The notes under the pieces are model-generated. The model saw only the letters and a program-made list of their open reading frames with translations. It had not been told where the DNA came from and made no database searches. Shown here piece after piece: positions 1 to 11,396 of a stretch of DNA of 59,684 nucleotides (position 1 is its first letter; each line of letters starts with the position of its first letter). Made by a program: the position numbers and the translations under genes. The stretch is from Cupriavidus lacunae (lineage in GTDB: Bacteria > Pseudomonadota > Gammaproteobacteria > Burkholderiales > Burkholderiaceae), in NCBI RefSeq assembly GCF_003353055.1, contig NZ_QKWJ01000044.1, positions 1 to 59,684 of the forward strand, read 5' to 3'.

Positions 1-211
1 GTTCCCGAACCTGGACTGGTTCAGCGCGGTGAGCTACCACATGATGGGCGTGCCGACGGCGATGTTCACGCCGCTGTTCGTGATCTCGCGCACCTCGGGC
101 TGGGCCGCGCACATCATCGAGCAACGCATCGACAACAAGATCATCCGCCCGAGTGCCAACTACACCGGCCCGGAGGACCTGAAGTTCGTGCCGATCGGCA
201 AGCGCAAGTGA
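1..211 (+). CDS. prpC: 2-methylcitrate synthase, C-terminal end (partial)
   Basis: The last 69 residues of a citrate-synthase-family protein, cut by the left window edge; reading starts at base 2 and ends with TGA at 209-211. The tail (FPNLDWFSAVSYHMMGVPT, then FTPLFVISRTSGWAAHIIEQ and KIIRPSANYTGPEDL) closely matches what I recall of the C-terminus of E. coli PrpC rather than GltA. PrpC condenses propionyl-CoA with oxaloacetate in the methylcitrate cycle. The catalytic domain lies outside the window. The presence of an aconitase downstream fits a propionate/TCA context. Confidence 0.85.
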   Translation, partial: FPNLDWFSAVSYHMMGVPTAMFTPLFVISRTSGWAAHIIEQRIDNKIIRPSANYTGPEDLKFVPIGKRK

Positions 212-375
212 AGCCGGGCCAACAGCGGCGCCGATAATGTAACCAAAGACCAGAGCACTACGCTGCCTTGGCCAAATCGTAGAGAATAGCGGCGGAAATT
301 GTCCCGGTGCCGCCCCGATCCCACGGCGGCGAATGAAACATCAATCGATTTCAGTATCCGAAAGGCACTCACAAA

Positions 376-954
376 ATGAAACATCTTGTCCTGGCCGCCT
401 GCATCGGCGCATTCAGCCTGACCACCGCCACCGCCGTGATGGCGCAGGAACCCGCCACGAAGACCACCGCCAAGAAGTCTTCGACCAAGAAGAAAGCGGC
501 TGCCGGCACCGCCGCAGCGGCCGGCACTGCTGCCGCGGTCACCCCGAACGGCGAAAAGTGGCAGTGTGAACTGGGCAACAGCCTGTATATCGCCGGCGAC
601 ATGCTGCGCGACGAAGTCCTGACCGTGCACTGGCAGGGCAAGGACTACAAGCTGCCGCGCCAGACCACGGTGACCGGCGCCGACCGCTACTTCGACGGCC
701 GCACCGGGCTGGACCTAGTGGTGATCCCGAGCAAGGCCATGCTGTTCAACAAGAACCTGGGCCAGCGCCTGGCCGACGAATGCCAGACCGCCGCGATGCA
801 GGCCGGCGCGGCCGCCCCGACCCAGGCCGGCGGCCTGCGCGCCCCGGTGACCGCCCCGCTGCTGGTCACGCCCCCGGGCGGCCCGACGCAGGTGCCGGGT
901 GGCCAGCCGCTGCAGCCGGCAGGCACCCAGCAGTCCGCCGCACCCAAGCAGTAA
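376..954 (+). CDS. Secreted MliC-like protein with low-complexity tails
   Basis: A 192-aa protein with a clear signal peptide (MKHLVLAACIGAFSLTTA, cleavage probably after VMAQ). A Lys/Ala/Thr-rich linker (about residues 25-55) leads to a compact domain of about 75 residues that opens with WQCE and closes with ADEC; this Cys pair, with LTVHWQGKDYKL and GADRYFDG between, resembles the MliC/PliC family of periplasmic inhibitors of C-type lysozyme. The C-terminus is Pro/Gly/Gln-rich. It lies between prpC and acnA in the same direction, with its own terminator, so it need not share their function. Family assignment is by pattern only. Confidence 0.6.
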   Translation: MKHLVLAACIGAFSLTTATAVMAQEPATKTTAKKSSTKKKAAAGTAAAAGTAAAVTPNGEKWQCELGNSLYIAGDMLRDEVLTVHWQGKDYKLPRQTTVTGADRYFDGRTGLDLVVIPSKAMLFNKNLGQRLADECQTAAMQAGAAAPTQAGGLRAPVTAPLLVTPPGGPTQVPGGQPLQPAGTQQSAAPKQ

Positions 955-964
955 GCCCGTACCG

Positions 965-1006
965 GGGCGCTGGCGGCCGGAATTCAACGGCCCCAGCGCC
1001 CTTTTT
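965..1006 (+). terminator. Rho-independent terminator after the MliC-like gene
   Basis: GGGCGCTGG (965-973) pairs with CCAGCGCCC (993-1001), with further CGGCC-type pairing inside, followed by TTTTT at 1002-1006. It separates the MliC-like gene from acnA. Confidence 0.75.
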
Positions 1007-1230
1007 GCCTTGCCGGGGGGCAATCCCGGGCGGGCATGCTGTCGAGCCGGCGTCGTTGTGGCCGGCTGGATGCCGAACCGGGTGGCGGCAAAGCCGCGCC
1101 CCGGTTAGAGTATGGAGTTGCAGTGCGCTGCCGGCCTCGGACCGCGGTCAAACGCCGCGGCAGCGCACCGGGGTCTCGATTCAGGTCCGAGCCAAATGCC
1201 ATCGCATCATCCTTCGATCGGAGTACGGCA

Positions 1231-3936
<2,706 letters not shown>

Positions 3937-3955
3937 GCGTCAGCTGCGCCATCGG

Positions 3956-4003
3956 CGCCGCCTGCCTGGCCCCTGCCCCGGGGCCGCGGCAGGCGGCGTT
4001 TTT
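3956..4003 (+). terminator. Rho-independent terminator of acnA
   Basis: A perfect 11-bp stem, CGCCGCCTGCC (3956-3966) with GGCAGGCGGCG (3988-3998), followed by TTTTT (3999-4003), 20 bases after the acnA stop. Confidence 0.9.
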
Positions 4004-4159
4004 CATTGGCGCCTGCGCCCCATGAATCACCCGGCACGAGGTCCGGCGCGTGTAAGTTCCACGCAAGCCAGCGCTGCCACACTGTGTCCCACAAGAACGG
4101 CGGTCGCACGACCGCAGGCCGGGATCCCCCCCCGGCATCATCCAGAATCAGGAGACACC

Positions 4160-4312
4160 GTGGTTAAGATCCTTATTGCATTCATCGTGATCGCCGGCGC
4201 GACCCTCTACCTGCTGACCAAGGGCGGCGCCGACGTTACCATTTCCGGCGAGTCGCACAGCGTCGAAAGCCACGCCCCCGCTGCCCCCGCCTCCGCTCCG
4301 GCCGAGAAATAA
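4160..4312 (+). CDS. Small single-pass membrane protein
   Basis: A 50-aa protein starting at GTG 4160, preceded by AGGAG at 4150-4154. Residues about 3-20 (KILIAFIVIAGATLYLLT) form one membrane segment; the rest is a short Ser/His-containing stretch and an Ala/Pro-rich tail ending APAEK. An upstream ATG (4022) would add a Pro/Arg-rich segment without a ribosome site, so the GTG is preferred. It stands alone between acnA's terminator and the DUF2863 gene. Function unknown. Confidence 0.65.
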   Translation: MVKILIAFIVIAGATLYLLTKGGADVTISGESHSVESHAPAAPASAPAEK

Positions 4313-4419
4313 GCCACACGCCCCGACCAGCCTCCGCGCCGGCCGCACGCATATAGCGGCCTGCGTGTCAACGCAGCGAGTAGAATACCGTTTTACGCAT
4401 AAACGGACGGTTTCTTTCT

Positions 4420-5622
4420 ATGGCAGGTTTTCGCCCCAAGGCTTCCCCACGACTCTCCCCCGACGCCGAGCGTCTGGTGGCCGACGCGCTCGCCCTCGAC
4501 GCATCGGGCAGCCGCATGGAGGACGGATACTGGGAACGGCGGCTCTCGCAGCGCCTGGGCCGCCTGCTGAAGAACGGGAGCCAGACCGCACTCGACGCGG
4601 CGCTGGAGCACCTGTTCAAGCACAATGCAGACGCCTCCGACGTGCTGGCCGAGCAGGCCGAGACACTGGCCGAATCCGCCACCATCGAAGTCGACGGCCA
4701 GCTCTATGACGCGCTGCTGATCGCCGCCCCGATCCTGGCGCACACGCGCTACGCCATTCCTTCCGGCGCGCTCAAGCCGGAGCTGGCGCAGACGCTGGCC
4801 GTGCACCTGCAGGCACACGTCCTGGCCACCGGCACCAAGGTGTCGCTGTCGCCCTACCTGTACAGCATCGACCAGCTGCCGCGCACGCACAGCGACACCT
4901 TCGCGCTGACGCACAAGCTGGCCGCGGCTGCGCTGGCCGGCGCGGTACCCAAGGTCGACCTGCGCGACCTGCCCGAGACCGCGCCGATCCTGGCCGATCC
5001 GCGCTACCTGCTGGCCGTGGTGGTGGCCCCGCACGAGCAGGCGCTGTTCCGCTGGCAGGAAGACGCCAAGGAGCACCACGCCGAGCGCTCGACCTGCCTC
5101 GATCAATGGCGCACCCAGGTGCAGCCGTCGGTGGCGCTGCTGCTGCCGGGCTGCGAGTTCGAGCTGCTGCTGCCGGACGCCTTCTTCCTGTCCTGCCGCG
5201 AGTCCGACAAGAGCATCCGCCCGCTGACCGTACGCGCCGCCGTCAACTACCTGTGCGGCACGCTGGATATCTCCGCCGGCCAGCTGGCCGCGGTGGTGGC
5301 CGCCTTCGGCGAGGAAGTGGTCGAGGAATACCGCGTTGGCTTCACCATGCGCGGCGAGAAGGATGTGATCTACGGCATCGTCTGGCCGGTCTACGGCCGC
5401 GAAGCCGGCGAGGTCGACGCCGATGAAAAGGGCAACCCGCTCGAGCAGATCTGCGAGGAACTGCGCAACGCCGGCGTGGAAGACATCTTCCGCCATGCCG
5501 CGCTGTTCGATCCGGAGTACTGCGAAGACTGCGGCACGCCGCTGTACGCGGACCGCAACGGCGAGATCGTGCACGCCGAACTGCCCGAGGACGCGCCGAC
5601 GCAGCAGCCGCTGTTCCACTGA
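4420..5622 (+). CDS. DUF2863 family protein
   Basis: A 400-aa soluble protein without signal peptide. It matches, as far as I recall, the DUF2863 family found mainly in beta-proteobacteria; no activity is known to me. The N-terminal third is helical and Ala/Leu-rich; the middle contains LLLPGCEFELLLPDAFFLSCRE; the C-terminus carries CEDCGTPLYAD, a CxxC motif like half of a zinc ribbon. It is a single-gene unit closed by a terminator and convergent with the TrmB-like gene. Confidence 0.75.
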   Translation: MAGFRPKASPRLSPDAERLVADALALDASGSRMEDGYWERRLSQRLGRLLKNGSQTALDAALEHLFKHNADASDVLAEQAETLAESATIEVDGQLYDALLIAAPILAHTRYAIPSGALKPELAQTLAVHLQAHVLATGTKVSLSPYLYSIDQLPRTHSDTFALTHKLAAAALAGAVPKVDLRDLPETAPILADPRYLLAVVVAPHEQALFRWQEDAKEHHAERSTCLDQWRTQVQPSVALLLPGCEFELLLPDAFFLSCRESDKSIRPLTVRAAVNYLCGTLDISAGQLAAVVAAFGEEVVEEYRVGFTMRGEKDVIYGIVWPVYGREAGEVDADEKGNPLEQICEELRNAGVEDIFRHAALFDPEYCEDCGTPLYADRNGEIVHAELPEDAPTQQPLFH

Positions 5623-5643
5623 CGCGCTGCGCCAGACCGGAGA

Positions 5644-5669
5644 ACGGCCCGCATGCGCGGGCCGTTTTT
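5644..5669 (+). terminator. Rho-independent terminator after DUF2863
   Basis: ACGGCCCGC (5644-5652) and GCGGGCCGT (5657-5665), loop of four, then a T tract to 5669. It lies between convergent genes. Confidence 0.85.
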
Positions 5670-5683
5670 CATTGGTGTGCTGG

Positions 5684-6361
5684 TCAGACGGGCGTGCGCT
5701 CGCTGACGCAGCGCCACAAGCCGTGGCCCGATGCCCCGTACTTGCGCTCGAACGGCGTCATCGGCTGCGCCGGCGCCCAGGCCTCGACCTGCGCCGGGCG
5801 CCCGACCAGTGTCAGCGCCTGCGCGAACTCATCGATATAGATGCGCCAGTTGCTGCGGCACTCCAGGTAATCGCCGCAGGCCGCCAGCGCCGGGAACACC
5901 GCATGGCCCTGCCAGCGCCGCCCCAGGTGGCCGATCTTCGGCCACGGATTCGGGTACAACACGTAGTGGCGCGCCACCGGCACCGCCTCGGCCTGCAGCA
6001 GGCGCCAGACGTCGACCAGGTCAGCCCGGGCCCAGCAGAAGTTGGCTGGCATGGGCGCCTCGCCCCACCAGTCCTTGCCGGCCGCCAGGCGCTTTTCGGA
6101 CTGGTCGATGCCGATCACGAAATGGTCCGGGAACTGCGTCGCTAGGCGCAGCGTGCTTTCGCCCACGCCGCAGCCCGCATCCAGGATCAGCGGCGCGCCG
6201 CCGGACTGCTGCCAGCTCTGCAGCGCCGCGGCCAGTTCGCGCCTGCTGGGCTCGCCGATGGGCTTGCGGAACGGTTCGGCGAGGTGGCGCGCGACGCGCG
6301 CGGCCAGGTGCTCGTGGACATCGGCCTGTGCCGAGACAATGGTGCGGGAATTGGCAAACAT
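5684..6361 (-). CDS. TrmB-like SAM-dependent methyltransferase
   Basis: A 225-aa class I methyltransferase. The SAM-binding motif LILDAGCGVGESTLRLA is followed by the acidic IGIDQSEKR and by YPNPWPKIGHLGRRW. The NPWPK signature is typical of tRNA (guanine-N7)-methyltransferases (TrmB). TrmB proper usually reads NPWPKxRHxKRR; here IGHLGRRW replaces the basic stretch, so I call it TrmB-like rather than trmB. The N-terminal 40 residues (VHEHLAARVARHLAEPFRKP) are unlike standard TrmB. It is transcribed alone, divergent from the solute-binding protein gene. Confidence 0.7.
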   Translation of the reverse strand: MFANSRTIVSAQADVHEHLAARVARHLAEPFRKPIGEPSRRELAAALQSWQQSGGAPLILDAGCGVGESTLRLATQFPDHFVIGIDQSEKRLAAGKDWWGEAPMPANFCWARADLVDVWRLLQAEAVPVARHYVLYPNPWPKIGHLGRRWQGHAVFPALAACGDYLECRSNWRIYIDEFAQALTLVGRPAQVEAWAPAQPMTPFERKYGASGHGLWRCVSERTPV

Positions 6362-6494
6362 GGCGGCATTTTACCGGTCGGGGACCGGCACTCCCGCGAA
6401 CGGTGCAGCCATGCCACTTTAGCGGCACAATGCGGGACAAACCCGCCTGAGAACCTGTCCGCGCCCGCGCGGACCCGTACGAGGACCCAGCCAG

Positions 6495-8117
6495 ATGACA
6501 CCGACCCGCCCGCCCCGCCGCCTTGCTCACCTCACGCGCCGCGCGGTACTCCACGCCGCCGCGGCGCTGGTGCTGGGCAGCACCGCCTTCACGCTGCTGC
6601 CGGCCGGCGCCGCCCATGCCGAAGACCTGCGCATCGGCCTGTCGGCCGACGTCACGTCGATGGATCCGCACTGGAACAATGCCGGCCCCAACAACGCCAT
6701 TGCCCTGCATATCTTCGAGTCGCTGGTGTTCCTGGACAAGAACGCCCGCTACATCCCGGGCCTGGCGCTGTCATGGAAACCCGTCAACGCCATCACCTGG
6801 GAAATCAAGCTGCGCCCCAACGTGAAGTGGCACGACGGCTCGCCCTTTACCAGCGAGGACGTCAAGGCCTCGCTGGAGCGGCCGGAGAAGCTCACCAACA
6901 GCCCGGGCTCGTTCACCAGCTACACCAAGCCGATCGCGCGCATCGACACGCCCGACCCGCTGACGGTACGCCTGACCATGAGCGTGCCCAACTACGCCAA
7001 CCTGCCCAACGACCTGAACAGCGTGCCGATCATGCCGAAAAAGGTCGCCGCCACGCTGACGCAGGCGGACTTCGACTCGGGCAAGGCGATGATCGGCACC
7101 GGCCCGTTCAAGTTCGTGCGCTTTGCGCGCGGGCAAGAGATCGTGATGGAGCGCAATCCGAACTACTGGGGCCCCAAGCCCGAGTGGGACCGCGCCGTGT
7201 TCCGCATCATCACCGACAACGGCGCGCGCAGTGCCGCGCTGCTGGCGGGCGACGTCGACGTGATCGAGAGCGTGCCCTCGGCCGATGTGGCCAGGCTCAG
7301 GCAGAACCCCAAGTTCAGGATCGAGCAGCAGGTGTCGTGGCGCACCATCTTCTGGGAGATGGACCAGTCGCGCGACAACCCGCCCTTCGTCACTGACAAG
7401 GCCGGCAAGCCGCTGGGCAAGAACCCGTTCAAGGATGCGCGCGTGCGCGCCGCAATCAGCAAGTCGCTGAACCGCGACGCCATCGTCAGCCGCATCATGG
7501 AAGGCCTGGCGGTGCCGGCATCATCGATCGTGTCGCCGCAGATCTTCGGGCATCCCGGCACCAGGCCCGAGGCCTATGACCCCGAAGGCGCGAAGAAGCT
7601 GCTGGCCGCCGCGGGCTACCCCGACGGCTTCGGCCTGACGCTGCACGCCACCAACAACCGCTACCTGAACGACGCCGCGGTGGCACAGGCCACCGCCAGC
7701 ATGCTGACGCGCATCGGCATCCAGACCAAGGTGGAAACCCTGCCGGTGGCGGCCTACTTCACGCGCGCGCGCCAGGGCGAGTTTGCCTTCCAGATGCTGG
7801 GCTGGGGCTCGGCCGCTGCCGACGTGGCGCTGCGCTCGATCACCGGCACCCCCAACCCCAAGACCGGCTACGGCACCTGGAACTGGGGCAAATACAGCAA
7901 CCCTCAACTGGACCAGCTGATCGAGAAGTCGCTCACCACGGTCAGCAGCGACAAGACGCGCGAGGACAATGCCCGCGCCGCGGCAAAATTTGCGCTGGCC
8001 GACCACGCGATCATTCCGTCGCACAGCCAGCTGGCAATGTGGGCGATGAAGAAGGAACTGAGGTACGAGGCGCGCACGGACGAGTGGTCGCTGGCGCAGT
8101 TCTTCCACAAGCAGTAA
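6495..8117 (+). CDS. ABC transporter substrate-binding protein, family 5 (peptide/nickel type)
   Basis: A 540-aa periplasmic binding protein of the SBP_bac_5 (DppA/OppA) family. The N-terminus has two arginine pairs (PPRRLAHLTRRAVLHAAAAL) and a long hydrophobic stretch ending AHAEDL; TRRAVL resembles a Tat signal, though Sec is possible. Family features include LRPNVKWHDGSPFTSEDVKAS, IGTGPFKFV, NPNYWG and the C-terminal IIPSHSQLAMWA region. No permease or ATPase gene is adjacent, so it is an orphan and must work with a transporter encoded elsewhere. The substrate, probably a peptide or other amine-bearing compound, cannot be told from the sequence. Confidence 0.85.
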   Translation: MTPTRPPRRLAHLTRRAVLHAAAALVLGSTAFTLLPAGAAHAEDLRIGLSADVTSMDPHWNNAGPNNAIALHIFESLVFLDKNARYIPGLALSWKPVNAITWEIKLRPNVKWHDGSPFTSEDVKASLERPEKLTNSPGSFTSYTKPIARIDTPDPLTVRLTMSVPNYANLPNDLNSVPIMPKKVAATLTQADFDSGKAMIGTGPFKFVRFARGQEIVMERNPNYWGPKPEWDRAVFRIITDNGARSAALLAGDVDVIESVPSADVARLRQNPKFRIEQQVSWRTIFWEMDQSRDNPPFVTDKAGKPLGKNPFKDARVRAAISKSLNRDAIVSRIMEGLAVPASSIVSPQIFGHPGTRPEAYDPEGAKKLLAAAGYPDGFGLTLHATNNRYLNDAAVAQATASMLTRIGIQTKVETLPVAAYFTRARQGEFAFQMLGWGSAAADVALRSITGTPNPKTGYGTWNWGKYSNPQLDQLIEKSLTTVSSDKTREDNARAAAKFALADHAIIPSHSQLAMWAMKKELRYEARTDEWSLAQFFHKQ

Positions 8118-8131
8118 GGGACCGCTGCTTC

Positions 8132-8156
8132 CCTCTCCCGCACAGCGGGAGAGGGA
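8132..8156. repeat. Short palindromic repeat, copy 1
   Basis: CCCTCTCCCGC (8132-8142) and GCGGGAGAGGG (8146-8156) around a 3-base loop. There is no T tract, so it is not a clear intrinsic terminator. The same arms recur twice at 31.1 kb, which marks it as a dispersed REP-like element. It lies between convergent genes. Confidence 0.7.
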
Positions 8157-8171
8157 CCGTTCCTCAGTACC

Positions 8172-9080
8172 TCAGATCTTCAACCGCTCTTCCTGCCGCG
8201 CATTCGCCGCGCGCAGCTTCTGCACCCAGTCGCGCGCCGGCAGTCCGGTGGTCTTCTCCACGACCTCGGCACGCCCCGCCAGCGCTTCCCACGACACATC
8301 GATATCCGGCCCGTTGAAGGCCATCGCGATGATGTTGCCGTCATGCACTTCCGGGAACACCAGCACGCGGTTGTCGAAGGCATCGCAGATGCGCTCGATG
8401 TTCTTCGGAAAGCTGTCGTGGTCGCCGAACAGGTTGATGGTCATCACGCCGGGCCCCTTCAGCGTGCGGCGGCAGGCGCGGTAGAACGCGGTGGTGTCCA
8501 GCACCGGGCCGCGCGCGGTGGCGTCATACAGGTCCACCTGCAGCACGTCGATGGCGCCGGTGTGGGCGCCGTCCATCACGTAGTCCCAGGCGTCCTGCTC
8601 GCGCACCGTCAGGCGCGCGTCATCCTCGCGCAGGCCGAACATGCTGCGCCCGGCGATGATCACGGCCGGGTTCAGCTCGACCGCGGTCACGCGCGCGCGG
8701 TTGAACTGCCGGTGGCAGAACTTGGTCAGCGCCGCGGCGCCCAGGCCCAGCTGGACCACGTGGAATTCTTCGACCGACGGCGACAGGAACAGCAGCCAGG
8801 CCATCATCTGCTGCGCGTATTCCAGCTCGATCGCATCGGGCTTGCGCAGGCGCATCGCGCCCTGCACCCACTCGGTGCCGAAGTGCAGGTAGCGCACCCC
8901 TTCCATTTCCGAGAAGGTCACCGGCGCGAAGCGCGGCGTCATGCGTTTCTCTTCACGTGCAGGCGCCTCGCCACGGGTGCGGTTGCCACGTGCCGGACGG
9001 CGCGAGGCCACGGCTTCAATCGATTTGCGTTTCAGTAGGGTCATATTGTCGAGAAAGGCGTTCAGCACCCGGCCCAGCAT
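8172..9080 (-). CDS. Spermidine-synthase-like protein (first copy)
   Basis: About 302 aa, Rossmann-type, resembling the spermine/spermidine synthase family: VVQLGLGAAALTKFCHRQF, then VTAVELNPAVI and VLQVDLYDATARGP. The GGGDG-type motif of true aminopropyltransferases reads GLGAA, and the catalytic Asp region is replaced by DLYDATARGP, so polyamine synthesis is doubtful. The start is uncertain: ATG 9080 avoids overlap with the upstream TPR gene; ATG 9044 is possible. The N-terminal 60 residues are basic. It probably forms an operon with the TPR gene. A second, divergent copy lies at 11660. Confidence 0.65.
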   Translation of the reverse strand: MLGRVLNAFLDNMTLLKRKSIEAVASRRPARGNRTRGEAPAREEKRMTPRFAPVTFSEMEGVRYLHFGTEWVQGAMRLRKPDAIELEYAQQMMAWLLFLSPSVEEFHVVQLGLGAAALTKFCHRQFNRARVTAVELNPAVIIAGRSMFGLREDDARLTVREQDAWDYVMDGAHTGAIDVLQVDLYDATARGPVLDTTAFYRACRRTLKGPGVMTINLFGDHDSFPKNIERICDAFDNRVLVFPEVHDGNIIAMAFNGPDIDVSWEALAGRAEVVEKTTGLPARDWVQKLRAANARQEERLKI

Positions 9081-9097
9081 GGATGGGCGGACGCGGA

Positions 9098-9850
9098 TTA
9101 CTTGCCCAGCGCCGCCTGCGCGCGCTGCAGCCATTCGCGATTGTGTTCGCGGGCGTGGCGCGGCCAGTGGCGGGCGTCGTGGACGATATCGGCATAGAGC
9201 TGCTGCGCGCGTTCGCGGTCAGCGGCGTCGGGCTGCGCCGCCAGCCAGTCGGCAAACAGGCAGCGTGGCGCCGCATCGCTGGCACTGGTCAGCGCCTGCT
9301 CAAAGGCGGCCCGCGTGCCGGCCGCGCCAGTGGCTGCCAATACCCGCGCATACAGCAAGGCCGGATCGGGCTGCTGGCGCGACTGCGGATTGGCCGCGAA
9401 CAGCTTCTCCAGCGTCGCCAGCGCGCCGGCGGCATCGTTGGTGGCGAACTGCGCCTGCGCCAGGCCCTGCAGCAGCGCGGGATCGGTCGCGAACGGGCCG
9501 TTGGCCGCGGCCTGGTAGTGCTGCAAGGCCTCTGCCGGCTCACCGGCCGCCAGCAAGGCCGCGCCCAGGCGCATGCGGTGCGCCACCGTAGGGGCCCGGT
9601 CAAAGTCGGAGCGGGCCTCGCGCACCGCGCGGTTCGGATCGACCAGCTGCGTGATGACACGCGTGGCCGCACGCGCGCCGCGCGACTGGCGCAACTCGGG
9701 CAGGTAGATCGCAAAGAAATACACCACGCTGCCCAGCCCCGGGAACAAAAACAAGATCAGCAGCCAATACATGTTCTGGTGCGTGCGCACCGCGTGCACC
9801 GCGAAGAACAGTGCAACGATGATATGGATGCTGATACCGAAGATACGCAT
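9098..9850 (-). CDS. Membrane-anchored tetratricopeptide repeat protein
   Basis: A 250-aa protein with two N-terminal membrane segments (ISIHIIVALFFAVHAV and MYWLLILFLFPGLGSVVYFF, the second resembling the phospholipase-D N-terminal membrane domain). The C-terminal 170 residues are Ala-rich helical TPR-like repeats, for example LGAALLAAGEPAEALQHYQA and LAQAQFATNDAAGALATLEK. Such proteins usually scaffold other proteins at the membrane. Its stop lies 17 bases before the spermidine-synthase-like gene, so both are probably co-transcribed. No partner or function can be named. Confidence 0.75.
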   Translation of the reverse strand: MRIFGISIHIIVALFFAVHAVRTHQNMYWLLILFLFPGLGSVVYFFAIYLPELRQSRGARAATRVITQLVDPNRAVREARSDFDRAPTVAHRMRLGAALLAAGEPAEALQHYQAAANGPFATDPALLQGLAQAQFATNDAAGALATLEKLFAANPQSRQQPDPALLYARVLAATGAAGTRAAFEQALTSASDAAPRCLFADWLAAQPDAADRERAQQLYADIVHDARHWPRHAREHNREWLQRAQAALGK

Positions 9851-9923
9851 AGGGAAGTCACCTTTGAATCAATGCCGGCGCGCCAGCCGCCGGCATTGTG
9901 ACAGAAAGGTGCGGCGACAGGTT

Positions 9924-11060
9924 TCAGCCGCCCGCCGGAATGCCGGCGCCGGCCGATTGCACGCCGCCCACGGCCTGCGGCGTCAGCACGGCCTCGCCAT
10001 TGACCGCGCGCGCCACCAGCGCATCGGCCGCCTCGATGGCGATGCCCTGCGCGGCGTACCAGGCATCATCGTAATAGGTGTTGCCGTAGCGCTCGCCGCT
10101 GTCGCACAGCAGGCTGACGATGGCGCCACCCTGCCCCGCCGCGTGCATCTGCTGGGCCAGGTACAGCACGCCGACGAAGTTGGTGCCGGTGGATCCACCC
10201 ACGCGCCGCCCGAAGCGCCCGGCCAGGTAGCGCATCGCCGCGAACGAGAGCGCATCCGGCACCTTCAGCATGGCGTCGATGCAGGTCGGGATAAACGAGT
10301 GCTCCACGCGCGGCCGGCCGATCCCCTCGATGCGCGAGCCCACCGGCAGTGACAGGTCGGGCTGCGGCTTGCCGTCCAGGCAACTGCGGAAGTAGTCGAA
10401 GAACACCGAGTTCTCCGGGTCGGCACAGAGAACGCGGGTCTTGTGCCGGCGGTAGGCCACGTAGCGCCCGAGCGTGGCGATGGTGCCGCCAGTGCCGCCG
10501 CTCGATACCAGCCACGCCGGCACCGCATGCTCTTCGTGCGCCATCTGCTTGAAGATCGACTCGGCGATATTGTTGTTGGCGCGCCAGTCGGTGGCGCGCT
10601 CGGCATAGGTGAACTGGTCCATGAAGTGCCCGCCCGTCTCCTGCGCGATGCGGTGCGAGGCGGCATAGGTCTCGGACGGGCTGTCCACCAGGTGGCAGTG
10701 CCCGCCGTAGAACTCGATCGCCTCGATCTTGGCGCCAGATGTGCCCGCCGGGATCACCGCCACGAACGGCAGCCCGAGCAGCCGCGCAAAGTAAGCCTCG
10801 GAGATCGCTGTAGAGCCGCTGGATGCCTCAACCACCGTGCTGCCCTCATGCAGCCAGCCATTGCACAGCGCGTACAGGAACAGCGACCGCGCCAGCCGGT
10901 GCTTGAGGCTGCCGGTCGGGTGGCTGGACTCGTCCTTGAAATAGAAGCGGATATCGGGGTAACCCGGCAGGTCCAGCGGAATCAGGTGGGTGTCGGCGCA
11001 ACGGTTGAAATCCGCTTCGATCTTGCGGATGGCCTCATGGGTCCAGTCGGAAAGTGGCAT
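9924..11060 (-). CDS. PLP-dependent cysteine synthase family protein
   Basis: A 378-aa fold-type II PLP enzyme. FKDESSHPTGSLKHRLA contains the Schiff-base lysine (SLKHR), ASSGSTAIS is the substrate loop, and SSGGTGGTIATLG is the phosphate-binding glycine loop. ATG 11060 starts MPLSDWTHEAI, the usual beginning for this group; the ORF's upstream extension has no coding character. Compared with CysK the protein is longer by about 60 residues and the usual KxEGxNPxxSxKDR motif is KDESSHPTGSLKHR, so the substrate may not be O-acetylserine. It stands alone. Confidence 0.8.
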   Translation of the reverse strand: MPLSDWTHEAIRKIEADFNRCADTHLIPLDLPGYPDIRFYFKDESSHPTGSLKHRLARSLFLYALCNGWLHEGSTVVEASSGSTAISEAYFARLLGLPFVAVIPAGTSGAKIEAIEFYGGHCHLVDSPSETYAASHRIAQETGGHFMDQFTYAERATDWRANNNIAESIFKQMAHEEHAVPAWLVSSGGTGGTIATLGRYVAYRRHKTRVLCADPENSVFFDYFRSCLDGKPQPDLSLPVGSRIEGIGRPRVEHSFIPTCIDAMLKVPDALSFAAMRYLAGRFGRRVGGSTGTNFVGVLYLAQQMHAAGQGGAIVSLLCDSGERYGNTYYDDAWYAAQGIAIEAADALVARAVNGEAVLTPQAVGGVQSAGAGIPAGG

Positions 11061-11244
11061 GGCAGTGTTCCGGGCAGGCCGGGCATCAGGACAGACCGTC
11101 AGGATGCCAGAAGCGCACGCCACAGATCCAGTTTCCGGGATGGGCAGGCGGCCTGGCACAGCCCGCAAAGTGCGGTTTCTCCACAATCGCGGGACCGGGC
11201 ATGGCATTTCCCGGCCGGATGCAGCCACTGGCGCGGGTGCTGAG

Positions 11245-11270
11245 ATATGATAATACGATTAACATCATAT
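11245..11270. promoter_or_regulatory. AT-rich inverted repeat upstream of the HPr-like operon
   Basis: ATATGAT (11245-11251) and ATCATAT (11264-11270), perfect 7-bp arms with a 12-base spacer, in the only AT-rich patch of the 336-base gap 11061-11396. A -10-like TATGATAAT overlaps the left arm. This could be the operator and promoter of the HPr-like operon. A triple GATGTCC repeat (11283-11307) follows. Nothing else is visible in the gap. Confidence 0.4.
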
Positions 11271-11396
11271 GTGACTGCAACAGATGTCCCCGATGTCCCC
11301 GATGTCCGCCATACCCGGGAGCGCCGCCCGCCACCTTGCCCGCCCCAGCCAGCCGACCGGTCCCGCCCCCCGGGTCCTGCATTGCGCAAGGCTGCC

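Noticed and set aside
8132..8156. The palindrome after the solute-binding protein gene as an intrinsic terminator.
   Set aside because: No T tract follows on either strand, and the same sequence occurs at 31.1 kb as a dispersed repeat.
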